Positions 9,252 to 17,668 of a stretch of DNA of 64,000 nucleotides are shown one piece after another; the stretch's first letter is position 1, and every line of letters starts with the position of its first letter. This stretch comes from Thermoguttaceae bacterium (GTDB lineage Bacteria; Planctomycetota; Planctomycetia; Pirellulales; Thermoguttaceae), in NCBI GenBank assembly GCA_017937485.1, contig JAGBDN010000019.1, forward strand, positions 1 to 64,000, written 5' to 3'. Position numbers and translations under genes: made by a program. The notes beneath the pieces are model-generated. The model had not been told where the DNA came from. It saw only the letters and a program-made list of their open reading frames with translations, and did no database searches.

Positions 9252-10646
9252 GTGTTCAAATCGTCTCCCTTTTCCTTTTCGTTTTTGACCGAGATTTTAG
9301 CGTCGCCGTCGGTGAAACCTTGGGCGAGTCGTCTGCATCCGTCGGCGGTGTTGGCGGTCGTCAAGGGCGTGTTGAACGACGTGTCGCAAGAGGCGTTGTC
9401 GGCGGCGAGCGAACTGCGGCGGCCCGATTTGGCCGAGTTGATCGAAAAGATCGTCGGGCGTTTGGCGACGCTCGGGGACGACGCGGAACCGCTCGTCGTC
9501 GACGCGCGAGGACGGGTTTTCGCCGACGACTTCGAACGCTTGGCGTCGGAGGCGGTCGCGGAAGCGGCTTGGGCGTTTTCGGAACCGCGAACGGAATTTT
9601 CCGAACGTAAAGACGCGGCGCGGGAAAAAGAAACGGTCGCGCGGCTTTGTCAAGCGACCGGAGCGGAGGCGGCGGCGATTTTTGCGAACCTCGCGACCGC
9701 TCGAATCGCCGTCTTGGAGACGTTGGCGGCGGACGAGGAGCTGGTCGTCGCTCGCCGCGATCTTTACGAACGGGACGGCGGCGAACGGCTCGAAACGTCG
9801 CTCGATTTTTTCCCGATCGTTCGGCGCGAAGTCGGGGCCTGCAACGCCGTCGATCCGGCCGATTACGCGGCGGTTTGCAACGCGAAAACGGCGCTCGTTT
9901 GGACGACTCGCGGACGTTGGGCGACCGGCGGACGGCGCGTCGACGTCGCCGAACTCGTCAAACTGCGGACGGCGGAAAAGCTGAATTTCGCAATCTTGGG
10001 CGAGTTCGAGTTCGCGCCGATTCTCGAGTTGTCGGAGTTTTTCGACGCGGCGCTCCCGACCGTCGGCGAACGGCTGAAAAGCGGATACGACTTGGTTCTT
10101 TGCGACGGCGCGCAATTGATCGGCGGGCCCTCTTGCGGATTGATTTTTGGCTCGCGTTCGAAAATCGACGCGATTTTAAAAACGCGAACGGCTCGGGCGA
10201 CAAAATTGGGGCGCGGCGAAGCGGCGGCGCTCGCGAAAACGTTGGAACTTTACCGCGAACGCGACGCGGCGCTGGCGGCGATTCCGGCGCTGCGGATTTT
10301 ATCGACGTCGGTCGCGAACTTGGAGAACCGCGCGAAACGATTGGCGGCGCTTTTAGAAACGGCGCCTTGCGTCGCGAGCGTTCGAACGGTTCCGGGACGT
10401 TCGCCCCTTTGCGCCAACGCGACGTTCGGCTCGTCGCCGACTTGGCTGATCGAAGCGCGTCCGAAAGGCTTTGCGCCGGCCGAGCTCGCGCTCCGATTGG
10501 AGACTTCGTCGCCGCGACTGTTGACCCGTTGGACGCGCGATTCGTTAACGCTCGACTTAAAAACCGTCGCGCCGGAACAAGACCTCGTCGTCGCCGAAAT
10601 TTTTGAAAAAATCGTCGCGTTGGTACAACGCGCGTCGGACGCGTAA
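9252..10646 (+). CDS. Degenerate SelA-like protein lacking the PLP lysine
   Basis: The protein has 464 residues. Start GTG at 9252 is set by GGAGG at 9242-9246. The whole fold aligns with L-seryl-tRNA(Sec) selenium transferase: a helical N-terminus (FLTEILASP, AVVKGVLNDV), a central ARLCQATGAEAA block matching the SelA LLCRITGAEDA block, and a C-terminus with PTWLIEA, LLTRW and SLTLDLKTVAPEQD. The catalytic motif usually reads GDKLLGGPQ; here it reads DGAQLIGGPS, so the Schiff-base lysine is glutamine (about residue 288, codon 10113-10115). The NLTGTVLHTNLGR block is also gone. The homology is seen in the sequence; loss of selenium transferase activity is inferred. It may be a structural or tRNA-binding paralogue. 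It has its own promoter and no SelB neighbour. Confidence 0.82.
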   Translation: MFKSSPFSFSFLTEILASPSVKPWASRLHPSAVLAVVKGVLNDVSQEALSAASELRRPDLAELIEKIVGRLATLGDDAEPLVVDARGRVFADDFERLASEAVAEAAWAFSEPRTEFSERKDAAREKETVARLCQATGAEAAAIFANLATARIAVLETLAADEELVVARRDLYERDGGERLETSLDFFPIVRREVGACNAVDPADYAAVCNAKTALVWTTRGRWATGGRRVDVAELVKLRTAEKLNFAILGEFEFAPILELSEFFDAALPTVGERLKSGYDLVLCDGAQLIGGPSCGLIFGSRSKIDAILKTRTARATKLGRGEAAALAKTLELYRERDAALAAIPALRILSTSVANLENRAKRLAALLETAPCVASVRTVPGRSPLCANATFGSSPTWLIEARPKGFAPAELALRLETSSPRLLTRWTRDSLTLDLKTVAPEQDLVVAEIFEKIVALVQRASDA

Positions 10647-10852
10647 CGACGACGCTTCGACCGGAAACGTCGAACGTCGCGTTAAATTAGGAAAGCTCGA
10701 AGGAATAGAGCGGCGGCAAATCGCGAGAAAGGGGCGGGAACGGCGTTTTTCCCCTTTACGCGTCGAGGAAAAAAGGGTATCCTAATTAGCGGCGCGACAT
10801 AATGCGTCGTCGCGCCGTCGAAACGCCGGTCGCGACGACGGGGCGCGTTTCA

Positions 10853-10880
10853 TTGGCGAATAAGGCGGTTGAGGTAAAAT
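10853..10880 (+). promoter_or_regulatory. Promoter immediately before the 10888 gene
   Basis: TTGGCG (10853-10858), 16-bp spacer, TAAAAT (10875-10880). The expected transcription start is within a base or two of the ATG at 10888, which would give a leaderless or nearly leaderless mRNA. Confidence 0.5.
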
Positions 10881-10887
10881 AGACAAA

Positions 10888-11964
10888 ATGGAAAACGACC
10901 GAACGCGACGAAGAGCGCGGACGTTGCAACGAAAGAACGGCGAACGTTTGGCGAGCTTGAAAACGCTCGGCGTTTGGGCGTTGACGCTCGGCGCCGTCGC
11001 GCTTTCCGCCGAAGAATGCGCCGCGTCGAAGGGAACGGCGGACGAGCCGACGCCGGAAACCGCGTCTTGCGCTCCGAACGTCGCGGGCGGACGGGGAACG
11101 AACGCGCCTTTCGCTCGACTGATCGACGAAATGCGTCGCGCCGACGGTTGGAGGGTTTTCGAATCGACCGGCGCGCGAACCGTCGGCGGCGTCGCCGTTG
11201 AAATGGAAGCGGAATTTGGCGTCGGCGTCGGCGACGAAATTCCGATCGCGCCTCCCGAAAGCGCCGCGCCGGCTCCGCAGTGTTCGCGTTGGGCTCGTTT
11301 CAAGCCGGGAAGTTGGACGCGTTTGCAAACGACCAGCGTCGCGTATGAAAATGGGAAAACGATTCGAAGCGTTACCGAAACGAAGATTTCGCTGACGAGC
11401 GTCGACGTCGAAAAGGGGGAATACGAACTCCGATACGACGCGACGATCAAAATGGGCGGGCTCGATTACGAACGGAAGTCGAAAACCGCGCGCTTCGATT
11501 TTTGCGACGTTCCGCTCGGCGACGGCGCCGTTTCGGTCGAGACGTTGGCTCCGGCGAACTTGACGATCGCCCGAAAAGCGATTCCTTGTCAAACGCGTCG
11601 CGTAACGCGAACGACGGCGCAATGGAAAGAGACGACGACTCTTTGGTTTTCGCCGGTCGTCGCGCCGCACGTTCTCCAAAAAGAAACGACTCGCGAAAGC
11701 GTCGGCGACGACGGCGAAACGATTTCCCGCGAACTTTCGGTCGTTCAAAAAACGGCGGCGAACCTGTTGCTCGGCGGGGAACTGTCGACTTACGTCGTTA
11801 CCTCGGCGGCGCAGAAAGGAACGCGCTTCGATTCGACGACGACCGTTTATTCGACGTCGACGCCCGGCGGAATCGCGCGTAAAACGACCGTCGAAACGGA
11901 CGCGAACGGCGTCGTGTTGCTGAGTTCGACGACCGTCGCGCTCGATTATTACGTCGCGCCTTGA
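10888..11964 (+). CDS. Exported protein of unknown function
   Basis: The protein has 358 residues. A strongly basic N-terminus of about 28 residues is followed by a hydrophobic stretch (LGVWALTLGAVAL), then a possible cleavage region around SAEECAA. That makes it a likely exported protein or lipoprotein-like product. The body is rich in Thr, Ser and Val, with alternating patterns typical of beta-sheet. Its phrases (FKPGSWTRLQTTS, LWFSPVVAPHVLQKET, STYVVTSAAQ) resemble planctomycetal exported proteins that carry a repeated beta-strand domain, but I recognise no named family. GAGG lies 12-13 nt before the ATG, too far for a good ribosome site. An intrinsic terminator follows. Confidence 0.7.
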   Translation: MENDRTRRRARTLQRKNGERLASLKTLGVWALTLGAVALSAEECAASKGTADEPTPETASCAPNVAGGRGTNAPFARLIDEMRRADGWRVFESTGARTVGGVAVEMEAEFGVGVGDEIPIAPPESAAPAPQCSRWARFKPGSWTRLQTTSVAYENGKTIRSVTETKISLTSVDVEKGEYELRYDATIKMGGLDYERKSKTARFDFCDVPLGDGAVSVETLAPANLTIARKAIPCQTRRVTRTTAQWKETTTLWFSPVVAPHVLQKETTRESVGDDGETISRELSVVQKTAANLLLGGELSTYVVTSAAQKGTRFDSTTTVYSTSTPGGIARKTTVETDANGVVLLSSTTVALDYYVAP

Positions 11965-12020
11965 CGAACGAGGAAACGGCGAACGGCGGAAGCGTCGCGC
12001 AAAATAACGAACAAAAATAA

Positions 12021-12055
12021 AAGGGAACACGCTTGGAAAACGCGTTCCCTTTTTT
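12021..12055. terminator. Bidirectional terminator between convergent genes
   Basis: AAGGGAACACG and CGCGTTCCCTT form an 11-bp stem with one mismatch, followed by TTTTTT. On the other strand the stem is followed by TTTTATTTTTG. It lies between the convergent genes ending at 11964 and 12330. The remaining 270 bp to 12330 hold nothing else I can name. Confidence 0.8.
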
Positions 12056-12329
12056 GGGGCTTCGCCGGTTTTGCTTTTTGCGCCGAGCGTCGCGCGGAGA
12101 CCGCTAGAAAGCGCGGGGCTTCTCAAGGTTCTGAATTTTTCAGGCTTCTAGGTTTTCTAGGTTTTCGCGGCGAAGCGTTGAAAGATGTTTTCGAGCGACA
12201 ATATCTCTAAAGACTTGCGGCGCGATTCGAAAATCGGCGCCGAAAATCTTCGTTTCGCGCTTAAAATAACGCGAACGTCGCGGCTAAGCGTCGGCGACGC
12301 TTCCCGCGACGCGGCGTTTTAACCGGCGA

Positions 12330-13715
12330 TCAGTTGCCAAGCGATTGAAGCGGGGCCGGAATGCGACCGCCGAAGTGGACGAAGTCGCTGCTCGCGCCGA
12401 CGTTGCGCACTTCCATCACCGGCGACGCGCCGAAGAGGCCGCCGAAGCTGACGAAGTCGCCGGCTTTTTTGCCCGGGCACGGCACCAAACGGGTCGCGGT
12501 CGTCTTGTTGTTGATGACGCCGATCGCCATTTCGTCGGCCATAATCGCGGCGATCGTCGACGGGGTAACGTCGCCCGGGATGAGGATCATATCGAGCCCG
12601 ACGCTGCAGACGCAGGTCATCGCTTCGAGTTTTTCAATCGTCAGGTGCCCTTGCGCGGCGGCGTCGGCGAGGGTCGAGTCTTCCGAAACCGGAATAAAGG
12701 CGCCGCTCAAACCGCCGACCGAGCTCGACGCGAAGAGGCCGCCCTTCTTGACGGCGTCGTTGAGCATCGCGATCGCGGCGGTCGAACCGGGCGCGCCGAC
12801 GTGCGCCAAGCCGAGCGTCTTCAAGATTTCGCCGATGCTGTCGCCGACCGCCGGAGTCGGAGCCAACGAAAGGTCGACGACGCCGAATTGGGTGTTCAAG
12901 CGTTCCGCGACTTCGCGACCGATCAGCTCGCCGACGCGGGTAACGCGGAACGACGCCGTTTTGATCTCTTCCGACAAATCGGAGAGGGTCAATTTTTGAC
13001 CGCTTTCTTTCGCGGCGGCGATGCGGCGACGGAGCGCGCAGTCGACGACGCCCGGGCCCGAAACGCCGATGTTGATCGTCGCTTCCGGTTCGCCGACGCC
13101 CATATACGCGCCGGCCATAAACGGGTTGTCTTCCGGAACGTTCGCGAAAACGACGAGCTTCGCGGCGGCGAAACCGACGTTCGCGGCGTCGGCGTGCGCA
13201 ATGTCCAAAATGACGTGGCCGAGGCGGTGCAGCGCGTCCATATTGACGCCGGCTTTGCGGGACGCGGCGTTGATCGAGGAGCAAACGCGCTTCGTCGAGT
13301 TCAAAACTTCCGGAAGCGAGTCGATGACCGTTTGCGCGCCGTCGGAAATCCCTTTGTGAACGAGGGCCGAGAAGCCGCCGACAAAGTCGACGCGGCAGTG
13401 TTCGGCGGCGTCGTCGAGCGCTTTCGCGAGTTTCAGCGCGGCCGGTTTTCCGTGTCCGGCGAGGAGAATCGCGGCCGGAGAAATGGCGAGACGTTTGTTC
13501 GTGATCGGAATGCCGTATTTCGCGCCGATTTCGTCGCAAACGTCGACGAGGTTTTTCGCGCGGGAAACGATCTTATGGTAAACCTTTTGACACATCAGGT
13601 CGACGTTCGGCCCGGCGCAGTCGTTGAGGTTTAGCGCCAACGTAACGGCGCGGACGTCGAGGTGTTCCGCGTGCAACATACGGATAGTGGAGAGGATTTC
13701 GTCGGTTCTCAACAT
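12330..13715 (-). CDS. UPF0210 / DUF711 PFL-like family protein
   Basis: This 461-residue cytoplasmic protein belongs to a widespread family distantly related to the pyruvate formate-lyase fold; its biochemical role is unsettled. Matching features are the N-terminal MLRTDEILSTIRML and LNLNDC blocks, VDFVGGFSALVHKG, AYMGVGEPEATINIGVSGPGV, the glycine-rich SSSVGGLSGAFIPVSEDS near residue 320, and the C-terminal CPGKKAGDFVSFGGLFG. The length is close to the usual 450. In many bacteria an ACT-domain regulator lies directly upstream; none is present here. The 175-nt leader starts from a good sigma70-like promoter. Confidence 0.92.
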   Translation of the reverse strand: MLRTDEILSTIRMLHAEHLDVRAVTLALNLNDCAGPNVDLMCQKVYHKIVSRAKNLVDVCDEIGAKYGIPITNKRLAISPAAILLAGHGKPAALKLAKALDDAAEHCRVDFVGGFSALVHKGISDGAQTVIDSLPEVLNSTKRVCSSINAASRKAGVNMDALHRLGHVILDIAHADAANVGFAAAKLVVFANVPEDNPFMAGAYMGVGEPEATINIGVSGPGVVDCALRRRIAAAKESGQKLTLSDLSEEIKTASFRVTRVGELIGREVAERLNTQFGVVDLSLAPTPAVGDSIGEILKTLGLAHVGAPGSTAAIAMLNDAVKKGGLFASSSVGGLSGAFIPVSEDSTLADAAAQGHLTIEKLEAMTCVCSVGLDMILIPGDVTPSTIAAIMADEMAIGVINNKTTATRLVPCPGKKAGDFVSFGGLFGASPVMEVRNVGASSDFVHFGGRIPAPLQSLGN

Positions 13716-13895
13716 CGGGATTCGTTTCCGTCAAAAAAGGAGCGAAGAGCGCTCGGCGTTTGTCGCGAACGAAACGCGCGGTCGGCTCTATTTCTCATTA
13801 ATATAATATACGCGAACTACGCGCCGCCGCGTCGAAACGTTTGTCGAAGCGGTTTGGCAAAACGCCGTTTCGACGCGACGCGGTCTTAAGAACTA

Positions 13896-13923
13896 ATTAT
13901 AGACGAAACTCGACGTTTTTCAA
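13896..13923 (-). promoter_or_regulatory. Promoter of the DUF711 gene
   Basis: On the minus strand TTGAAA (13923-13918), 16-bp spacer, TATAAT (13901-13896). The leader to the ATG is about 175 nt. Confidence 0.7.
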
Positions 13924-13933
13924 GGCGGGCCGC

Positions 13934-14428
13934 CGCGACCTTTTTTAGGTCGCGCTATTTTTCCGGCTCTCGCAAAGGAGGGAGAACTTTAGAAGAAATT
14001 GGGTAAAATAGGTAAAAAGGTTAAAATTTTGTGAGAAAAACGCTCGTTTTTTGCGTCGCCCCCTCTTTACAAAAAACTCCGATTGTGCAAATTATAACAA
14101 TTAGACGGACTTTTTGCGTTAAGTTGGAAAAGAACGGTGGAATTTTACAGTAAAAAAGAAAAATCCCGGTTTCTTTTTTTCGACAAAAGCGCTAAAATAT
14201 CGAAGGCTGTTGAAATGGTGAAGAGAGGGAGATTTTGTCGGTCGCGCAAACTCAAACGCTGGTTTGAAAGCGCGCAATAAAATTTTCCGGCGGTTTCAAC
14301 CGAACGCCGTCGCTTCGATACGGATTTTTATTAAAACAAGCGAAACAGATATAACTAACAATAAAAACGGACCGAAAATAAGGCGAACGCTCCGCGCGGC
14401 GCCCAAAACGGTCGAGAGGAGGCGTCTC
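13934..14428. other. AT-rich intergenic region before the DoxX gene
   Basis: This long non-coding stretch is much more AT-rich than its surroundings. It opens with a perfect hairpin, CGCGACC (13934-13940) and GGTCGCG (13948-13954), with a T-rich loop. A possible promoter for the downstream operon is TTTCTT (14170-14175), 17 bp, TAAAAT (14193-14198). That would give a leader of about 220 nt. I see no small gene or recognisable RNA family. Confidence 0.4.
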
Positions 14429-15586
14429 TTGGGTAAGACAAAGTCTTGTTGCCGCTACGCGGCGGTTGTGGTCGCTTTGATCGTGTTGCTGCGCGTCGGC
14501 GTCGGCTGCCATTTCCTTTACGAAGGTCTATGGAAGATGGATAAGTCGAACGGTTTTTCGGCGAAAGGTTTCCTTGGTATGGCCAAGGGCCCGACGAAAG
14601 ACCTGTATTATATGTTCCTTCCCGACCTCGGCGGCGAAGAACGTATTCAAATGGCGGAAGTTTACCGCGTCGTGAAAAACGGGGAAAACAGCGAGCAAGA
14701 ACGCATCGGCTGGACGCTTCCCGTTATCGAAACGGAGTGGTACGACTACTATATGAATTTCGAGAAGAAATACGGCTTGGACAATCCGGAAATCGACAAC
14801 CCCGAAGCCGTCGATCCCGAAATTTTGAAATTGCGCAACCAACGCAAAGCCGCTCGCGGCATTTTCAATCAATACGTCCTTTCGCTCCGCGAATACACGT
14901 TGGAAAATCGCGAAGATTTCCGCGGTTTCGTCGCCAGCAAACGCCGCTTTGAAGAAGCTCTCGCGAAGTCGAAGAACGACGCCGAATACCAACGTATTCG
15001 CGATTGGGACGCGCAAATGAAATATCGTAAAGAAGGCGAAAAATTCGCCGACGCTCCGGTCGCGATGGGCGAAAATATGCAACTCGCGCTTTGGTGCGTT
15101 TTGAGCGCCGAACAAAAGGCGAAGGGCGAACTGACCCCGATCGCTTACGGCGCGAACAATTCGGCGATTATGGCCGCCGTCGCGAAGATTCCGTGCTTGA
15201 AGGGAATCGCGGTTCCGACGACGATGGGCGCGCTCGACTTGGCGGTTACGCTCGGTTTGACGGCGATCGGCCTCTGCCTGATGCTCGGTCTCTGCACCCG
15301 TTTGGCGTGCCTCGGCGGCGCGTTGTTTATGATCAACGTCGTGCTTTCGCAATTCCCGTGGCCGACCGTCTACCCGTATCCGCCGGAAGTCGTCGGGCAC
15401 TCGATGGTTTTCAATAAGGACACGATCGAACTCGTCGTTCTTTTGGTCTTGGCTTCGCTTCCGGCCGGACGTTGGGGCGGGCTCGACTGGTTCCTTTGGA
15501 ATTGCGTCGGTCAAAACCTGTACCGTTACTTCGGAATCGAAAACGATCCGATTCCGGAAGTTTTGCAAGTCGAGAGCTGCAACTGA
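14429..15586 (+). CDS. DoxX family membrane protein
   Basis: The protein has 385 residues. Its start is a TTG at 14429, chosen because AGGAGG lies 6 nt before it; an earlier in-frame ATG at 14264 has no ribosome site and adds 55 unlikely residues. One membrane helix follows the start (YAAVVVALIVLLRVGVG, then HFLYEGLWK, the typical DoxX first-helix end). Next comes a large charged extramembrane insert of about 190 residues, then three or four helices near the C-terminus (about 240-350). DoxX proteins with such an insert occur next to Gfo/Idh genes in planctomycetes, as here. The function may be a quinone- or thiol-linked membrane partner of the next two proteins, which is inference. Confidence 0.85.
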   Translation: MGKTKSCCRYAAVVVALIVLLRVGVGCHFLYEGLWKMDKSNGFSAKGFLGMAKGPTKDLYYMFLPDLGGEERIQMAEVYRVVKNGENSEQERIGWTLPVIETEWYDYYMNFEKKYGLDNPEIDNPEAVDPEILKLRNQRKAARGIFNQYVLSLREYTLENREDFRGFVASKRRFEEALAKSKNDAEYQRIRDWDAQMKYRKEGEKFADAPVAMGENMQLALWCVLSAEQKAKGELTPIAYGANNSAIMAAVAKIPCLKGIAVPTTMGALDLAVTLGLTAIGLCLMLGLCTRLACLGGALFMINVVLSQFPWPTVYPYPPEVVGHSMVFNKDTIELVVLLVLASLPAGRWGGLDWFLWNCVGQNLYRYFGIENDPIPEVLQVESCN

Positions 15587-15675
15587 CCGATAACCGAGAA
15601 TAGAGAGAACACCGACCCGAACGTCGGCGAACAAAGGTCGACCGTTCGGCAACGTATACTAAGGAAATAGAAACG

Positions 15676-17502
15676 ATGAGTGAAAAGAAAGTAACGCTCG
15701 GTAAGAAAGAGGCGGCTTCCAACGGTTGCTCGCGACGTAATTTTCTGAAAGCGGGCGCGCTCGCGGCCGCCGTTCCGGCGGCTAGCGTCGGGGCGTTTTA
15801 TTACGGGTATTCGAAGACGCATCCGCGACCGTTGCGCGTCGCGATCCTCGGCGTCGGCGACGAAGGGAGCGTTCTCCTCGGCGCTTGCAATCCGGAATAC
15901 GTGCAAATCGTCGCGTTCGCCGACGTTCGCCCGTACAACCAACACCGCGCTTTCCACGGCGACCGTTACGGCGACGTCGCTTTCGCCGCCCGTCCGGGTT
16001 TGATGGAAAAATACGGTTGGAAAACCGAAGACGAAGCGCGCAAACACGTTAAAGTTTACGGCCCTTACGAAGAACTCCTCAAAGACGCGAAGAAACTCGG
16101 CGTCGAGGCGGTCATCATCGGTTTGCCGCTCCACCTGCACGCGAAAGCGTCGGTTCAAGCGATGAGCCTCGGCCTGCACGTCCTCTGCGAAAAGCTGATG
16201 GGCCACTCGATTATCGAGTGTAAAGAAATGGCGCGCGCCGCGAAGATGTTCCACAAACACCTCGCGATCGGCCACCAACGCCACTACAATATTCTGTATC
16301 ACGAAGCGACCGACCAAATCGAACGCGGTCTCCTCGGCGATATTCACTACATCCGCGCTCAATGGCACCGCGGCAACTCCCCGGGCGCCGACAGCTGGCA
16401 AATGCCGATGCCGGCCGCGTTCAAACCGGAAGACCCGCAAGCGAACAAGTTGGCCGAAGAACTCGCCGACTGGACCGCGCAAATGAACGACGCTCGCGGC
16501 GTTGAAATCGAAACTTGGCGCAAAAAGGTCGCGCAAAAGCAAGCGCAACTCGACGACGCGTTGATGCTCGAAGAAGGCGCGAAATACAAGGGCCTCGTCG
16601 ACCTGCATTCGCCGGAATCGCTCGGTTACCAAGATATGACGGTCGGCGGCGCCGGTCGCGAATATCGTCGTCCTAGCACGGAAGAACTGATTCGTTGGCG
16701 TCTTTGGAAGCGCACCGGCGGCGGCCTGATGGTCGAACTCGGGAGCCACCAACTCGACGCGGCCTCGATCTTCCTCGCGGCTTCGAACCGTCGCGCGGCG
16801 GCCCTCCGCGGCGAAGACCCGAACGCTCTTCCGGACGGCGGCAAAGTTCACCCGCTCCGCGTTCACGTTTCGGCGAACCGCAACCTGTTCGGTCTCGACC
16901 GCGAAGTTCAAGACCACATCACGACGCTCGTCGAATTCCCGGCGCCGAACTACGATCCGAACACCTTGGCCGGTCGCAAACGCACGATCACCGTCCAATA
17001 CTCGACGATCAACGGCAACGGCTTCGGCGGTTACGGCGAAATCGTTTACGGCACCAAGGGCACGATCGTTCTCGAACGCGAACAAGACTCGCAACTTCTG
17101 CGCGGCCCGTCGACCAGCAAGGTCGAAAAGAAAGCCGCCGGCGCCGCCGCGCTCGACACCCAAGCGAGCGCCCCGGCTCAAAAAGCGGTCGCCGCGACCG
17201 GCCCGGCCGGCCCCGCCGTCAGCCGCGGTTACAAAGAGCAAATCGAACACTGGGCTTGGTGCTGCTTGAACAACCCGAACGCGACCGACCCGGCGATTCA
17301 ACCGCGCTGCAACCCGCGCATCGCGCTCGGCGACGCGGTCATCGCGCTCGTTACCAACATCGCCGCCGATAAGGGCGAAAGCGTTACGTTCAAAGAATCT
17401 TGGTTCGATCCGGACAACGACGAAACGCCGGAAGGCGATCTCGACGACGTCTTGAAAGGCCAAGTCCCGAACCTCGACCAAGACAAATACAAGTTGGCTT
17501 GA
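15676..17502 (+). CDS. Tat-exported Gfo/Idh/MocA family oxidoreductase, long form 1
   Basis: The protein has 608 residues. The twin-arginine signal is SRRNFLK (about 19-25) followed by an Ala-rich hydrophobic core, so it is probably periplasmic. The NAD(P)-binding Rossmann fold starts at RVAILGVGDEGS (about 54). The family motif EKP is EKL here (CEKLMGHS, about 171-178). The C-terminal alpha/beta domain shows GHQRHYN, AQWHRGN and RWRLWKRTGGGLMVELGSHQLD. An insert of about 50 residues at 250-300 is charged and heptad-like, and an Ala/Pro-rich loop lies near residue 490. The ribosome site is AAGGAA. It is 90 bp downstream of DoxX and shares its direction. Codons end in C more often than in neighbouring genes, which suggests strong expression. 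Confidence 0.9.
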   Translation: MSEKKVTLGKKEAASNGCSRRNFLKAGALAAAVPAASVGAFYYGYSKTHPRPLRVAILGVGDEGSVLLGACNPEYVQIVAFADVRPYNQHRAFHGDRYGDVAFAARPGLMEKYGWKTEDEARKHVKVYGPYEELLKDAKKLGVEAVIIGLPLHLHAKASVQAMSLGLHVLCEKLMGHSIIECKEMARAAKMFHKHLAIGHQRHYNILYHEATDQIERGLLGDIHYIRAQWHRGNSPGADSWQMPMPAAFKPEDPQANKLAEELADWTAQMNDARGVEIETWRKKVAQKQAQLDDALMLEEGAKYKGLVDLHSPESLGYQDMTVGGAGREYRRPSTEELIRWRLWKRTGGGLMVELGSHQLDAASIFLAASNRRAAALRGEDPNALPDGGKVHPLRVHVSANRNLFGLDREVQDHITTLVEFPAPNYDPNTLAGRKRTITVQYSTINGNGFGGYGEIVYGTKGTIVLEREQDSQLLRGPSTSKVEKKAAGAAALDTQASAPAQKAVAATGPAGPAVSRGYKEQIEHWAWCCLNNPNATDPAIQPRCNPRIALGDAVIALVTNIAADKGESVTFKESWFDPDNDETPEGDLDDVLKGQVPNLDQDKYKLA

Positions 17503-17668
17503 TTCTTTTCGCCCCTCCGCGCTTTCGAACTTTTCGGGAGCGCGGCGCGAAAGGCGGGTTACGTCGGTTCGACCTTCGAGTCGACGAATCGTTTCGAAAA
17601 ATTACGTCGTCGCGACGCCGGTTTCAGCGCGTCGCCGACGACGCTTAGAATATAATTTAGGTTGAATA

